DNA of 64,000 nt, taken from Streptomyces malaysiensis subsp. samsunensis. Lineage in GTDB: Bacteria > Actinomycetota > Actinomycetes > Streptomycetales > Streptomycetaceae. The stretch is from positions 1 to 64,000 of the forward strand of contig NZ_JANIIC010000057.1 in NCBI RefSeq assembly GCF_024519315.1, given 5' to 3'. Each line of letters opens with the position of its first letter. Within the stretch, counting starts at the first letter, position 1. The notes beneath the pieces were generated by a model that saw only the letters and a list, made by a program, of their open reading frames with translations, made no database searches and was not told the origin of the DNA. A program made the position numbers and the translations under genes. Shown here piece by piece: positions 50,747 through 58,855 of this stretch.

Positions 50747-53082
50747 GTCCGCTTCACCGCCTTCTCACCGGGCCGGGGGGTGACCCGCCACTGGCGGTCC
50801 CGCAGCACCTCCTTGAGGAGCGACTGACGGGCCACGATGTTCTTGAAGTGGCTGTAGAAGAAGGTGGACACCAGCAGATACCGCCAGAACCACGCCCTGC
50901 GGCGGCGCAGTTCGGGGACCGCGAGCCGCCAGGCGAACATCGCCTGGACCAGCCCGGCGGACAGGGTCAGCAGGGTGGCCAGCAGGCAGACCGGCACCGC
51001 CCAGTCGAGCTGGTCCACTCCGCCCGCGCGCCACGCCGAGTACAGCAGCACGGGCAGGATCTGGAGGGTCAGCCACGGCTGGATCTCCCGCCAGCCCAGC
51101 AGCACCAGCAGCCCCGCCTTCTGGCGGGTGGTGAAGGCCGGGGAGCGCAGCCCGCGCCACAGGTACTTCAGCGACACCTGGAGCCAGCCCTGTGCCCAGC
51201 GCGAGCGCTGGTTCCACAGCGCCCTGAGGGTGGTGGGCGCCAGTTCGCGCGAGATGAGCGTGCGGTCGGTGGCGATCCGGGAGCCCTCTTGCAGGGCGCG
51301 CATCGAGGAGTCGATGTCCTCGGTGAGCATGGTGCCGTGCATCCGGGTCCGGGCGAGCAGATCGGTGCGCCAGAAGCCGTTGGAGCCGCCGAAGACACCG
51401 AAGGTGTAGAGCCGGGTCCGGCCGGGGTGGCTGACGGCGTAGATGGCCTCGAACTCCACGCCCACCAGCTTGGACACCCATGAGCTCTCGCCGTTGCGGA
51501 CCACGCAGTGGCCCTGAACCACGTCATAGCCGTTGGAGAGCCAGTGCCAGGCGTGCTGGAAGGCGTCGGGCACCGGGTGGTGGTCGGCGTCGAAGATGCC
51601 GACGAACTCACCGCGCACCCGGGTGACCGCGGCGTTGACGTTCTGTGCCTTGGAGGTGCTGCCCGCCACCGGCATCAGCACCAGCCGCGGATCGCGGCGG
51701 GCCATCTCCCGCAGGGTCTCCTCGACGGGCATGGGGTGCGGCGTGTTGTACGCGAGCACGATCTCCAGCTCGTTGGGGTAGTCCAGGCGCAGGAAGGACT
51801 CGATGGTGTCGACGATGGTCGCGGCCTCATTGGGCAGATAGGCGGCGATGACCGCGCTGGCCGGTGGATACGGCTGCGCGGGCCGCTCGGGCCGGGGTTT
51901 GGCGTCGAGCGAGAAGAGGCACTCCAGCACGATCAGCACGGCGGAGAGCACCAGGCCGGACACCACGACCCAGTACGCGGCCGAGCCGACGTCCCAGCCC
52001 AGTTCGTACATCTGCTGATAGAAGACGAAGGGGATGCCCACCCCGAAGAGGAGCACCAGGACGGGCGAGAGCGCCGACAGCAGGGCGCGGAGCGCACCGG
52101 CGAGGGTACGACGGCCCCGGCGGTGGGTGCCGCGCATCCACGCCGCGTACTTCACCGGCCGCAGATCCCGGTGGCGGATCGACTCGTCGACCGCGTTCCG
52201 GGCGTTGGCGACGGCCTGGGCGCGGTCCGCGCAGTCGGCCAGCGGGGTCCAGCCGATGGCCGGGGTGAGCCGCACGTTCTCATCGGCGACGACGAAGCGG
52301 GTCCCGGCCACGGCGTTGGCGAACTTCTCCAGGTCGCGGCGCGCGATGTCCTCGTCCACTCCGGGCATCAGCATCAGCAGATGGCCGTCGTCGTCCCAGC
52401 CGAGCCGGTCACAGACGCCGCCCAGCTTCTCCGCCACTCCCGCGAGACGTTCGGCGACCTCACGGCGCACCCGCGGCCCCAGCCGGGCTTCGAGGGCCGC
52501 TATCTCGGCGACGCCGACCATGGCGACGACGCCACCGCTGCGGCTGTCGTCGACCCGCTTGAGTTCCCGGTCGAGTTCGCCCAGGAAGTGGGGCTGGGAG
52601 TACAGGCCGGTGCGCGGGTCGAGCAGCAGGTTCTCGACCGGGACCGGGACCCGGCGCAGTTTGGCCTCGATCCGGGCGGAGAGCTCGACGGGGTCGGAGC
52701 TCTCCAGCACACAGTCGTCGGCGCCGCCGCGCAGCATGTCGGCGACGCCGCTGGGGCCGGGGTCGGAGGTGACCATGAGCAGGGGGACCGCACGTCCCGC
52801 GGGCACGGCACGGACCTCTTGTATCACCTCCAGGCCCTCGTGGGCGTCGTCCAGAGCGACGATCGCGTCCGGTGGGGAGTGCCGCATCTGACGGCTGACG
52901 TCGCCGGGCGCCGCATGGCTCACCTCATGCCCGGTCGAGACGAGTGTCCGGGTCAGCCGGTCCAGTCCGGGGCCCGGTGTGCCGACCGCCAGCACATGCC
53001 CGCTCGGTCCCGCCAGGCCGCCGCGAGCGGCTGGCACGGGTTGCTGGGATTCGCGTGATCGTGGGTGGTGCGAAGTGAGCAC
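50743..53082 (-). CDS. Receiver / GGDEF-like / family 2 glycosyltransferase fusion
   Basis: A 779-residue membrane protein with three units. Residues about 28-143 have a receiver-like fold (DAIVALDDA where a phospho-acceptor Asp would lie, VTSDPGPSGVADMLRGGADD). Residues about 152-305 resemble a GGDEF domain (LDPRTGLYSQPHFLGELDRE), but GWDDDG at 228-233 replaces GGDEF, so no cyclase activity is expected. After two helices (338-355, 370-390) a GT2 domain follows with ASAVIAAYLPNEAATIV, DADHH (498-502), TEDID (587-591) and QRSRW (625-629), the processive-synthase set, then more helices. It probably makes an exported polysaccharide under signal control. GTG start with AAGGA. First gene of the two-gene unit. 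Confidence 0.9.
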   Translation of the reverse strand: MLTSHHPRSRESQQPVPAARGGLAGPSGHVLAVGTPGPGLDRLTRTLVSTGHEVSHAAPGDVSRQMRHSPPDAIVALDDAHEGLEVIQEVRAVPAGRAVPLLMVTSDPGPSGVADMLRGGADDCVLESSDPVELSARIEAKLRRVPVPVENLLLDPRTGLYSQPHFLGELDRELKRVDDSRSGGVVAMVGVAEIAALEARLGPRVRREVAERLAGVAEKLGGVCDRLGWDDDGHLLMLMPGVDEDIARRDLEKFANAVAGTRFVVADENVRLTPAIGWTPLADCADRAQAVANARNAVDESIRHRDLRPVKYAAWMRGTHRRGRRTLAGALRALLSALSPVLVLLFGVGIPFVFYQQMYELGWDVGSAAYWVVVSGLVLSAVLIVLECLFSLDAKPRPERPAQPYPPASAVIAAYLPNEAATIVDTIESFLRLDYPNELEIVLAYNTPHPMPVEETLREMARRDPRLVLMPVAGSTSKAQNVNAAVTRVRGEFVGIFDADHHPVPDAFQHAWHWLSNGYDVVQGHCVVRNGESSWVSKLVGVEFEAIYAVSHPGRTRLYTFGVFGGSNGFWRTDLLARTRMHGTMLTEDIDSSMRALQEGSRIATDRTLISRELAPTTLRALWNQRSRWAQGWLQVSLKYLWRGLRSPAFTTRQKAGLLVLLGWREIQPWLTLQILPVLLYSAWRAGGVDQLDWAVPVCLLATLLTLSAGLVQAMFAWRLAVPELRRRRAWFWRYLLVSTFFYSHFKNIVARQSLLKEVLRDRQWRVTPRPGEKAVKRT

Positions 53083-53758
53083 CTTCGTGGTTCCTTTCTG
53101 GAAAAGTGCGTCACCGAACGGGCCGTGGGCAGGCCGACGTTCCGGCCCGGGTCCAGGCAGACCACGTGGCCCGTGGGCATGCGCACAGGGGGCATGCGCC
53201 TACGGGCAGGCCGGAGGACGGCGTCGCCGGGAAGGCCGGGGCGATCCGCCGTTCGGTGAGTGGAGAGAGGCGGCTACGCCGCGACCGTGGCCGATCCGCG
53301 CGGGGAGAGGTGAGCTCTCCGGCTCGGTCTGGGGCAGACGATGGCGACGGCGGCGGGGCACACGCGAAGGTGCTCCAGCGAATTGCGCATAAGGTCCCAT
53401 CCTGTTCGGATCGTGGGGGGCGGACCGAACGTCAACCAGTGCGGGCCGACCGATCTTTTGCGCTGACCGGTCAGAATCCCAGTCTCATCGATCACTACAG
53501 AACCACACAACACATGGAAGTAACACTCTCATTAACCAATGAGAGAGTTCCGCCACTCTCCGGCCGACCGCCCCCGGGCTCAACCGGCTCCAACTCCCCT
53601 GCGGAACCCGGGTGTCGGAGCTCTGTCGGCGTGGCGTCGGCAGGGCGTCGGCGGGGCCCGGATCCGGCGTCGGTGTCGCGTCGGTGCGGTGTCGGTGCCT
53701 CCGGCCAGGCTTTTCCGGGACGCCACATTCGGTGATTGAATTCGGAAGGGACAACACC
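53083..53758. other. 676-base intergenic control region
   Basis: No gene is supported. It contains the promoter side of the leftward glycosyltransferase and of the rightward monooxygenase. Visible elements are the palindrome TGACCGGTCA (53464-53473), the dyad at 53526-53545 (listed separately), a tract of loose GGCGTCGG/GGTGTCGG repeats at about 53620-53697, and the ribosome site GGAAGGG before 53759. AT-richer bases cluster at 53480-53545. Confidence 0.5.
53526..53545. promoter_or_regulatory. Dyad CTCTCATT-AACC-AATGAGAG
   Basis: A perfect eight-base inverted repeat with a four-base centre lies in the AT-richest part of the spacer, about 210 bases before the monooxygenase start. It has the form of a TetR or MarR operator. 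No regulator gene adjoins, so the binding protein would be encoded elsewhere. Confidence 0.6.
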
Positions 53759-54943
53759 ATGCGGAATACACGACGGGTCCTGATTTCCGGGGCCAGTATC
53801 GCCGGACCCGCCCTCGCCTACTGGCTGAATCTCTATGGTTTCCGGGTCACGGTCGTGGAGCGCGCCCCGGGGCCGCGCCCGGGCGGACAGGCGATCGACG
53901 TGCGAGGTCCGGCGCTGGAGGTGTGCGAGCGCATGGGTGTGCTGGAGGAGATCCGGGCGCGCCGTACCGGGCTGCGCGGAATGTCGATGGTCGACGACAA
54001 CGGAAAGGAGCTCTTCAGCACCACCGAGCACACCGCGAGTGGCGGAAGTCTCAGCAGCACCGACATCGAAATTCTCCGGGACGATCTGTCCTCGGTTCTC
54101 CTGACCGCGGGCGGCGACGGGATCGAGTATCTCTACAACGATTCAATCGCCGCACTCGCCCAGGGCACGGATGAGGTGGCGGTCACGTTCCACCGGGGCG
54201 ATTCCCGCGCCTTCGACATCGTGGTGGCGGCCGACGGGGTGCACTCCTCCACCCGGGCGCTGGTCTTCGGCCCGGAGGAGAACTTCCTTCGCCATCTCGG
54301 AGGTTATCTGGGTGTGTGGACGGTGCCGAACTATCTGGGTCTGGACCGCTGGGAGGTCATCTACCAGATGCCCGGCGATGTCTGGGGCGGCATGGTGATG
54401 AGTGTCCGCGACAACACCGAGGCCCGGGTCTTCGTCGGCGTCCACTCGGACGAACCGCCCGCCACCTTCCTCGGCTCCCGGTCCGTCTCCGACCAGAAGC
54501 GGCTGGTGGCCGAGCGGTACAAGGACGCGCGCTGGGAGATGCCACGGCTGCTGGAGTACATGTGGGGAGCGCCCGACTTCCACTTCGACGCGACCGCCCA
54601 GATCCATATGGACTCCTGGTCCAGGGGCCGGGTGACCCTGGTCGGCGACGCCGGGTACTGCGGCTCGCCGATGTCGGGGCAGAGCACCAGCATGGCCGTG
54701 GTCGGCGCGTATGTCCTGGCGGGCGAGCTCAAGGCCGCGGGCGGCGACCACACCGCGGCCTTCGCCGCCTACGAGCGCGAGCTGCGTGGCTATGCGACCG
54801 CCAACCAGCAGCTCGCGCTGGACAACCAGGCCCGGCAGGAGGCCCAGGAGCCCTCGGCCGGGCAGGAGACGGACACCAACCCGACCCATATCGGCGACAG
54901 CTTCTACGAGGTGGTCAACTCCTACACCCTCAAGGACTACTGA
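53759..54943 (+). CDS. FAD-dependent monooxygenase (PHBH/TetX-like)
   Basis: A 394-residue class A flavoprotein hydroxylase. It has the FAD motif VLISGASIAGPALAYWLNLY, the acidic end of strand 2 (VVERAP), GGQAIDVRGPALEVCERMGV, the DG motif VVAADGVHSSTR and the GD motif VTLVGDAGYCGSPMSGQSTS. Enzymes of this type hydroxylate aromatic compounds, polyketides or tetracycline-like drugs with NAD(P)H and oxygen. ATG 53759 follows GGAAGGG. It is a single-gene unit closed by a perfect hairpin. Substrate not determinable. Confidence 0.92.
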   Translation: MRNTRRVLISGASIAGPALAYWLNLYGFRVTVVERAPGPRPGGQAIDVRGPALEVCERMGVLEEIRARRTGLRGMSMVDDNGKELFSTTEHTASGGSLSSTDIEILRDDLSSVLLTAGGDGIEYLYNDSIAALAQGTDEVAVTFHRGDSRAFDIVVAADGVHSSTRALVFGPEENFLRHLGGYLGVWTVPNYLGLDRWEVIYQMPGDVWGGMVMSVRDNTEARVFVGVHSDEPPATFLGSRSVSDQKRLVAERYKDARWEMPRLLEYMWGAPDFHFDATAQIHMDSWSRGRVTLVGDAGYCGSPMSGQSTSMAVVGAYVLAGELKAAGGDHTAAFAAYERELRGYATANQQLALDNQARQEAQEPSAGQETDTNPTHIGDSFYEVVNSYTLKDY

Positions 54944-54970
54944 CCCGGCCCGGACGGCCGGGCCGGGTCA
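54941..54970 (+). terminator. Perfect 13-bp hairpin including the stop codon
   Basis: TGACCCGGCCCGG (54941-54953) pairs with CCGGGCCGGGTCA (54958-54970) across a four-base loop. The monooxygenase TGA forms the first three bases of the stem, so termination is placed immediately after translation ends. Confidence 0.9.
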
Positions 54971-55040
54971 GAACACCACGCCCGGGTCGGGACACCACGC
55001 CCGAGTCGGGACACCACGCCCGGGTCAGGACACCACGTCC
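54971..55040. repeat. 19-bp tandem repeats at the permease 3' end
   Basis: Three units of 19 bases start at 54971, 54990 and 55009 (consensus GGACACCACGCCCGGGTCG), and a partial fourth starts at 55028. The fourth is the last coding sequence of the leftward ABC permease, whose stop lies at 55025-55027. The array therefore looks like repeated copying of that gene's 3' end past its stop codon. Confidence 0.85.
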
Positions 55041-55879
55041 TTGCGGCCGAAGCCACGGAAGGCGAACGCGAAGAGCACCAGCGCGTAGGCGACGGACACC
55101 GAGACGCCCTTCACCATTCCGCCCCACTCCAGGTGGGGCTGGAGTGCGTCCGCCCACGCGAACTGCCAGTGCGCGGGCAGAAAGTCGCGCCAGGAGCCGA
55201 GCGCCGTGACCGCGTCCAGCACATTGCCCACGATGGTGAGCCCCACCGCACCGCCCACCGCTCCCAGCGGTGCGTCGGTGACGGTCGAGAGCCAGAACGC
55301 CAGGGCGGCCGTGACCAGCTGGGAAAGGAAGATGTACAGCACCACGAGGGCGAGCCGGGCGAGGGCGTCCCCGATGGGCAGTTCACCGCCCGTGGGCAGC
55401 CGCAGCGGCCCCCAGCCGTACGCCACGGTGCCCACCGCGAGCGCGACCAGTGGCAGCAGCACCATGGCGGCCGCGCTGAACACCAGGGCCACCGTCAGCT
55501 TGCTCACCAGCAGCCGGGCCCGGGGCACGGGCGCGGCCAGCAGATAGCGCAGCGAGGACCAGCTGGCCTCGGAGGCCACGGTGTCGCCGCAGAACAGCGC
55601 CACTGGCACCACCAGCAGAAAGGCGGCCGAGACGAACAGCGCGGTGGCGGCGAGGTTGGCGCCGGAGGCGGTGGCCGTGGCCATCAGGGTGACCCGGTCG
55701 TCCCGCCCCTCGGGGGTGCCGCCGATGGCGAACGCGACGACGAGGACGAACGGCAGCAGCGCCAGCACCAGCGCCATCACCAGGGTCCGGCGCCGGCGCA
55801 GCTGCCGTACCGCCTCGACCCGCAGCGGCAGGGTGTGATGGGCCCGGTAGCCGGGCGCGACCTGGGTCACGGAGCTCAC
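55025..55879 (-). CDS. ABC transporter permease (ABC-2 type)
   Basis: A 284-residue membrane protein with six helices. The N-terminal cytoplasmic part is RAHHTLPLRVEAVRQLRRRR, and the central CGDTVASEASWSSLRYLLAA region with PVPRARLLVSKL is typical of ABC-2 permeases, where the E-x-x-x-G/S-x-x-R element contacts the ATPase. The start overlaps the end of the upstream hydrolase-ATPase fusion gene by four bases, which identifies that protein as its energy-coupling partner. Substrate unknown. Confidence 0.9.
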   Translation of the reverse strand: MSSVTQVAPGYRAHHTLPLRVEAVRQLRRRRTLVMALVLALLPFVLVVAFAIGGTPEGRDDRVTLMATATASGANLAATALFVSAAFLLVVPVALFCGDTVASEASWSSLRYLLAAPVPRARLLVSKLTVALVFSAAAMVLLPLVALAVGTVAYGWGPLRLPTGGELPIGDALARLALVVLYIFLSQLVTAALAFWLSTVTDAPLGAVGGAVGLTIVGNVLDAVTALGSWRDFLPAHWQFAWADALQPHLEWGGMVKGVSVSVAYALVLFAFAFRGFGRKDVVS

Positions 55880-58689
55880 GCGGATCCTCCTTCGATCAGC
55901 GTCAAGAAGGCGTCTTCCAGGCGCCGGTTGGGCCCGAAGCTGGTCACCGGGATCTCCAGCCGCACCAGCTCGGCGAGCAGCCGTGCCGGGCCGGTCCCGT
56001 CGAGCTGGACGAGCAGTCCGTCGGCGGTACGGCGGGCGGAGATGACACCGGGCAGCACGCTCACCTTGCCGATGAGACCCTCGCTCAGCTCGCCGTCATG
56101 GCTCACCAGCACACTGCCGCCGCTGCCGGTGATCTCACCGACCGGGCCCGCCTGGATCAGCCGCCCCCGGTCCATGACGACCAGATGGGTGCAGGACTGC
56201 TCGACCTCCGCCAGGAGATGGCTGGAAACGATCACCGTACGGCCCGCGGCGGCGTACCGGATCATCACCTCGCGCATCTCGCGGATCTGCGGCGGGTCCA
56301 GGCCGTTGGTCGGTTCATCGAGGATCAGCAGATCGGGCAGGCCCAGCATGGCCTGGGCGATGGCGAGCCGCTGCCGCATGCCCTGGGAGTAGGTGCGCAC
56401 CGCGCGCTCCAGCGCACTGCCCAGGCCCGCGATCTCCAGGGCCTCCTCGATATGGGCGTCGGTGGCGGGGCGGCCGGTGGCCTGCCAGTACAGCTCGAGG
56501 TTGGCGCTGCCGGTCAGATGCGGCAGGAAGCCCGCACCCTCGACGAAGGCGCCGACGCGGGAGAGCACGGGCGCACCGGGCCTGATGGCCTGGCCGAAGA
56601 CGCGGATCTCGCCGTCGTCGGGGGCGATCAGCCCCATCAGCATGCGCAAGGTGGTGGTCTTGCCCGCGCCGTTGGGCCCGAGGAGCCCGAGCACCTGCCC
56701 CTTCTCCACGCGGAAGGACAGCTCGCGCACCGCGTAGCGGTCGGCGGACTTGGCGTAGCGCTTGCTCAGACCGGTGATCTGGAGCGGCACATCGGCCAGT
56801 TCGGGGTCGGGCGCGGGAGTGGCCGTACGCCGTCTGCCGGTCAGCAGCAGCCCGAGCGCCACCACGGCCGCGCCGAGCGGCAGCCCCCACACCCATGCGG
56901 GCAGCGGGGCGGGCTGGGTCCGCACCCCGGCCGCGGTGGGCACCGTCAGGCCGCCGTCCACCAGCGAGGCCGTGTAGGTGGCGGGCTCGGTCGGGGAGGC
57001 GTAGCCGAGGTCGGTGGAGGAGAGGACGAGCCGCAGCCGGTGGCCCGCGATGAGCTCGTGGTCGACGGCGGGCAGCCGGACGGTGACGGTGCGGCCCTGC
57101 TCGGCGCCGGTGACGCGGAGCGGCGCGACCAGCTGTTCGGGCAGCACCCGCTGTCCGTCCGGCCCCACGTCGTAGACCTTGGCGAAGAGGACGGCGTCCT
57201 CGGTGTCGGCCTTGACCCGCACCTTCACCTCGGGCGAGCCGGTGATCCGCAGGGGCCGGTCCAGCGGCGCCGAGTCGAACCGGGCGAACTGGCCGGGGAT
57301 GTCGAGGGAGAGGCCGACGCCGAGCGAGGACGCCTGGGACAGCGCGGCGATGCCCGGCACAGTGGAGATGGACGGCGGCCCCGCCCCGGGCGGGTTGGCG
57401 AAGGACTGCTCGCGGCCGCGCAGCGCCACCGTCCGGGTGCGGTCGCCGAGGCCCGGGTAGCGGTCGCCGGTGGCGCCACGCAACTGGATCGCGCCGTTGG
57501 TGGTGTCCACACCGCCGGTTCGGCTGATGCGGAAGGCGGGCCCGGTGTCGGTGCCCTTGTCACCCTTGAGATAGCGGTCGAACCAGGCGCGGGTGCGCGC
57601 CGCCACCCGCGAGGTCTCGCGGTCGCCGCCGTCATGTCCCCCGGCGGTCCAGTCGACGGCGACCGGCGCCCCGTTGGCCCGGATCGCCTTGGCCATGGCG
57701 TCGGCCTGGCCGAGGGGGAAGAGGGAGTCGGCCTGCCCCTGGAGGATCAGCGTGGGGGTCTTGATCCGGTCGGAGACGGCGGAGGGGCTGCGGGCCTCGA
57801 GCAGCCGGCGGGCGGCGGCGTCGGGCTTCCCGGCGACCGCGACCCGCTCGTACATCTCGCACAGCTGCTTCTCGAAGCGGCCGCAGCCCAGACCGCCCTC
57901 GGCAGTCCCCCCGTTCGTGTCTCCTCCGCCGTTCGTGTCTCCCGGGCCCGCCTGGGCGCCCTGGCCCGTGGTGCCGTTGGCTCCTCCCTGACCGCCGGGA
58001 CCTCCCTGGCCCATTCCCCCGCTCGCGCCTCCGGCGCCGCTCGTGTCCCCCTGGCCGCCCTGGGCCCCGGTGAGGTCGGCCGAGCCGGTGGTGAAGAACA
58101 GCCCGGCCCAGAGCTTCTTGTAGACACCGTTCGGGAAGAGCGCGTCGGCGAGGTTCCAGTAGGTGATCTCGGGCGCGATGGCGTCCACCCGGCGGTCGTA
58201 TCCGGCGGCGAGCAGGGAGATCGCCCCACCGTAGGAGGCGCCGGCGACACCCACCCGGGGGTCGCCCTGACGGTCCAGGCGCACCTCGGGACGCTCGGCC
58301 AGCCAGTCGATCAGCCGCCGCACATCGGCCACCTCGTGGTCCGGGTCATTGAGCCCGATCTTCCCGGTGGATGTGCCGAAGCCGCGCGCCGACCAGGTCA
58401 GCACGGCGTATCCGTCGCGGGCCAGCGCTTCGGCCTGGTCGCGTACGTCGTCCTTGCTGCCGCCGAAGCCGTGGGCGAGCAGGACCGCGGGCCTGCGGCC
58501 GCCGCCCGCGGTGAAGTACGAGGTGTCGATGCGCGCCCCCGGCATGTCCAGCACGCGGTCCTGGCGGTGCACGGCCGGCCGGTCGCCGGGGGCGGCGACC
58601 GCCCAGGTGCCGGCGCCCGCGAGGACGGCCGCGGCGGCCACGGCGGCGGCCAGGCGCCGGCCCCGCGGCCGGGTCTTTCGGAGATCCAT
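55876..58689 (-). CDS. Secreted alpha/beta hydrolase fused through a TM helix to an ABC ATPase
   Basis: A 937-residue protein. Residues 1-33 are a signal segment. About 45-375 form an X-Pro-dipeptidase/CocE-type alpha/beta hydrolase (LLAHGFGGSKDD, nucleophile Ser152 in GASYGG, Asp in QGQADSLF, His in GGHDGG), broken by a Gly-rich insert at about 205-265. About 380-590 form the CocE C-terminal beta domain. One helix (WVWGLPLGAAVVALGLLL, about 597-615) leads to a complete ABC ATPase: Walker A LLGPNGAGKTTT (~667-680), signature YSQGMRQRLAIA (~765-777), Walker B LLILDEPTNGLDP. Topology: hydrolase outside, ATPase inside. Partner permease overlaps downstream. No break in the frame was seen, so I take the fusion as real. 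Confidence 0.9.
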   Translation of the reverse strand: MDLRKTRPRGRRLAAAVAAAAVLAGAGTWAVAAPGDRPAVHRQDRVLDMPGARIDTSYFTAGGGRRPAVLLAHGFGGSKDDVRDQAEALARDGYAVLTWSARGFGTSTGKIGLNDPDHEVADVRRLIDWLAERPEVRLDRQGDPRVGVAGASYGGAISLLAAGYDRRVDAIAPEITYWNLADALFPNGVYKKLWAGLFFTTGSADLTGAQGGQGDTSGAGGASGGMGQGGPGGQGGANGTTGQGAQAGPGDTNGGGDTNGGTAEGGLGCGRFEKQLCEMYERVAVAGKPDAAARRLLEARSPSAVSDRIKTPTLILQGQADSLFPLGQADAMAKAIRANGAPVAVDWTAGGHDGGDRETSRVAARTRAWFDRYLKGDKGTDTGPAFRISRTGGVDTTNGAIQLRGATGDRYPGLGDRTRTVALRGREQSFANPPGAGPPSISTVPGIAALSQASSLGVGLSLDIPGQFARFDSAPLDRPLRITGSPEVKVRVKADTEDAVLFAKVYDVGPDGQRVLPEQLVAPLRVTGAEQGRTVTVRLPAVDHELIAGHRLRLVLSSTDLGYASPTEPATYTASLVDGGLTVPTAAGVRTQPAPLPAWVWGLPLGAAVVALGLLLTGRRRTATPAPDPELADVPLQITGLSKRYAKSADRYAVRELSFRVEKGQVLGLLGPNGAGKTTTLRMLMGLIAPDDGEIRVFGQAIRPGAPVLSRVGAFVEGAGFLPHLTGSANLELYWQATGRPATDAHIEEALEIAGLGSALERAVRTYSQGMRQRLAIAQAMLGLPDLLILDEPTNGLDPPQIREMREVMIRYAAAGRTVIVSSHLLAEVEQSCTHLVVMDRGRLIQAGPVGEITGSGGSVLVSHDGELSEGLIGKVSVLPGVISARRTADGLLVQLDGTGPARLLAELVRLEIPVTSFGPNRRLEDAFLTLIEGGSA

Positions 58690-58855
58690 AGCTGAACCCT
58701 AGAAGGAGGATGCGAACGGCGGCGCTGACACCAGACGGATTCTCGTCCCCTCCCGGGGGAGTACCCGGACACCCCCCGTACACCCGGCGCGGTATGCCCC
58801 AGGGCTTGACGGCCGGCTTTTGGATCAGTCGGTCGACGCTCCATAGGATGCGCCG
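58690..58855. promoter_or_regulatory. Divergent promoter spacer
   Basis: 166 bases between the leftward hydrolase-ATPase gene and the rightward VWA gene. On the minus strand GAAGGAGG (58697-58705 region) could be a -10-proximal or ribosome element for the hydrolase gene. TTGACG at 58806-58811 is a -35-like hexamer for the VWA gene, but no well-spaced -10 follows. Confidence 0.35.

Noticed and set aside
50743-53082. Active diguanylate cyclase
   Set aside because: The catalytic GGDEF signature is replaced by GWDDDG, so cyclase activity is not expected.
56098-58695. 865-codon open frame on the plus strand opposite the hydrolase-ATPase fusion
   Set aside because: Composition is Gly/Val/Arg/His-rich without any motif; the minus strand encodes complete hydrolase and ABC motifs.
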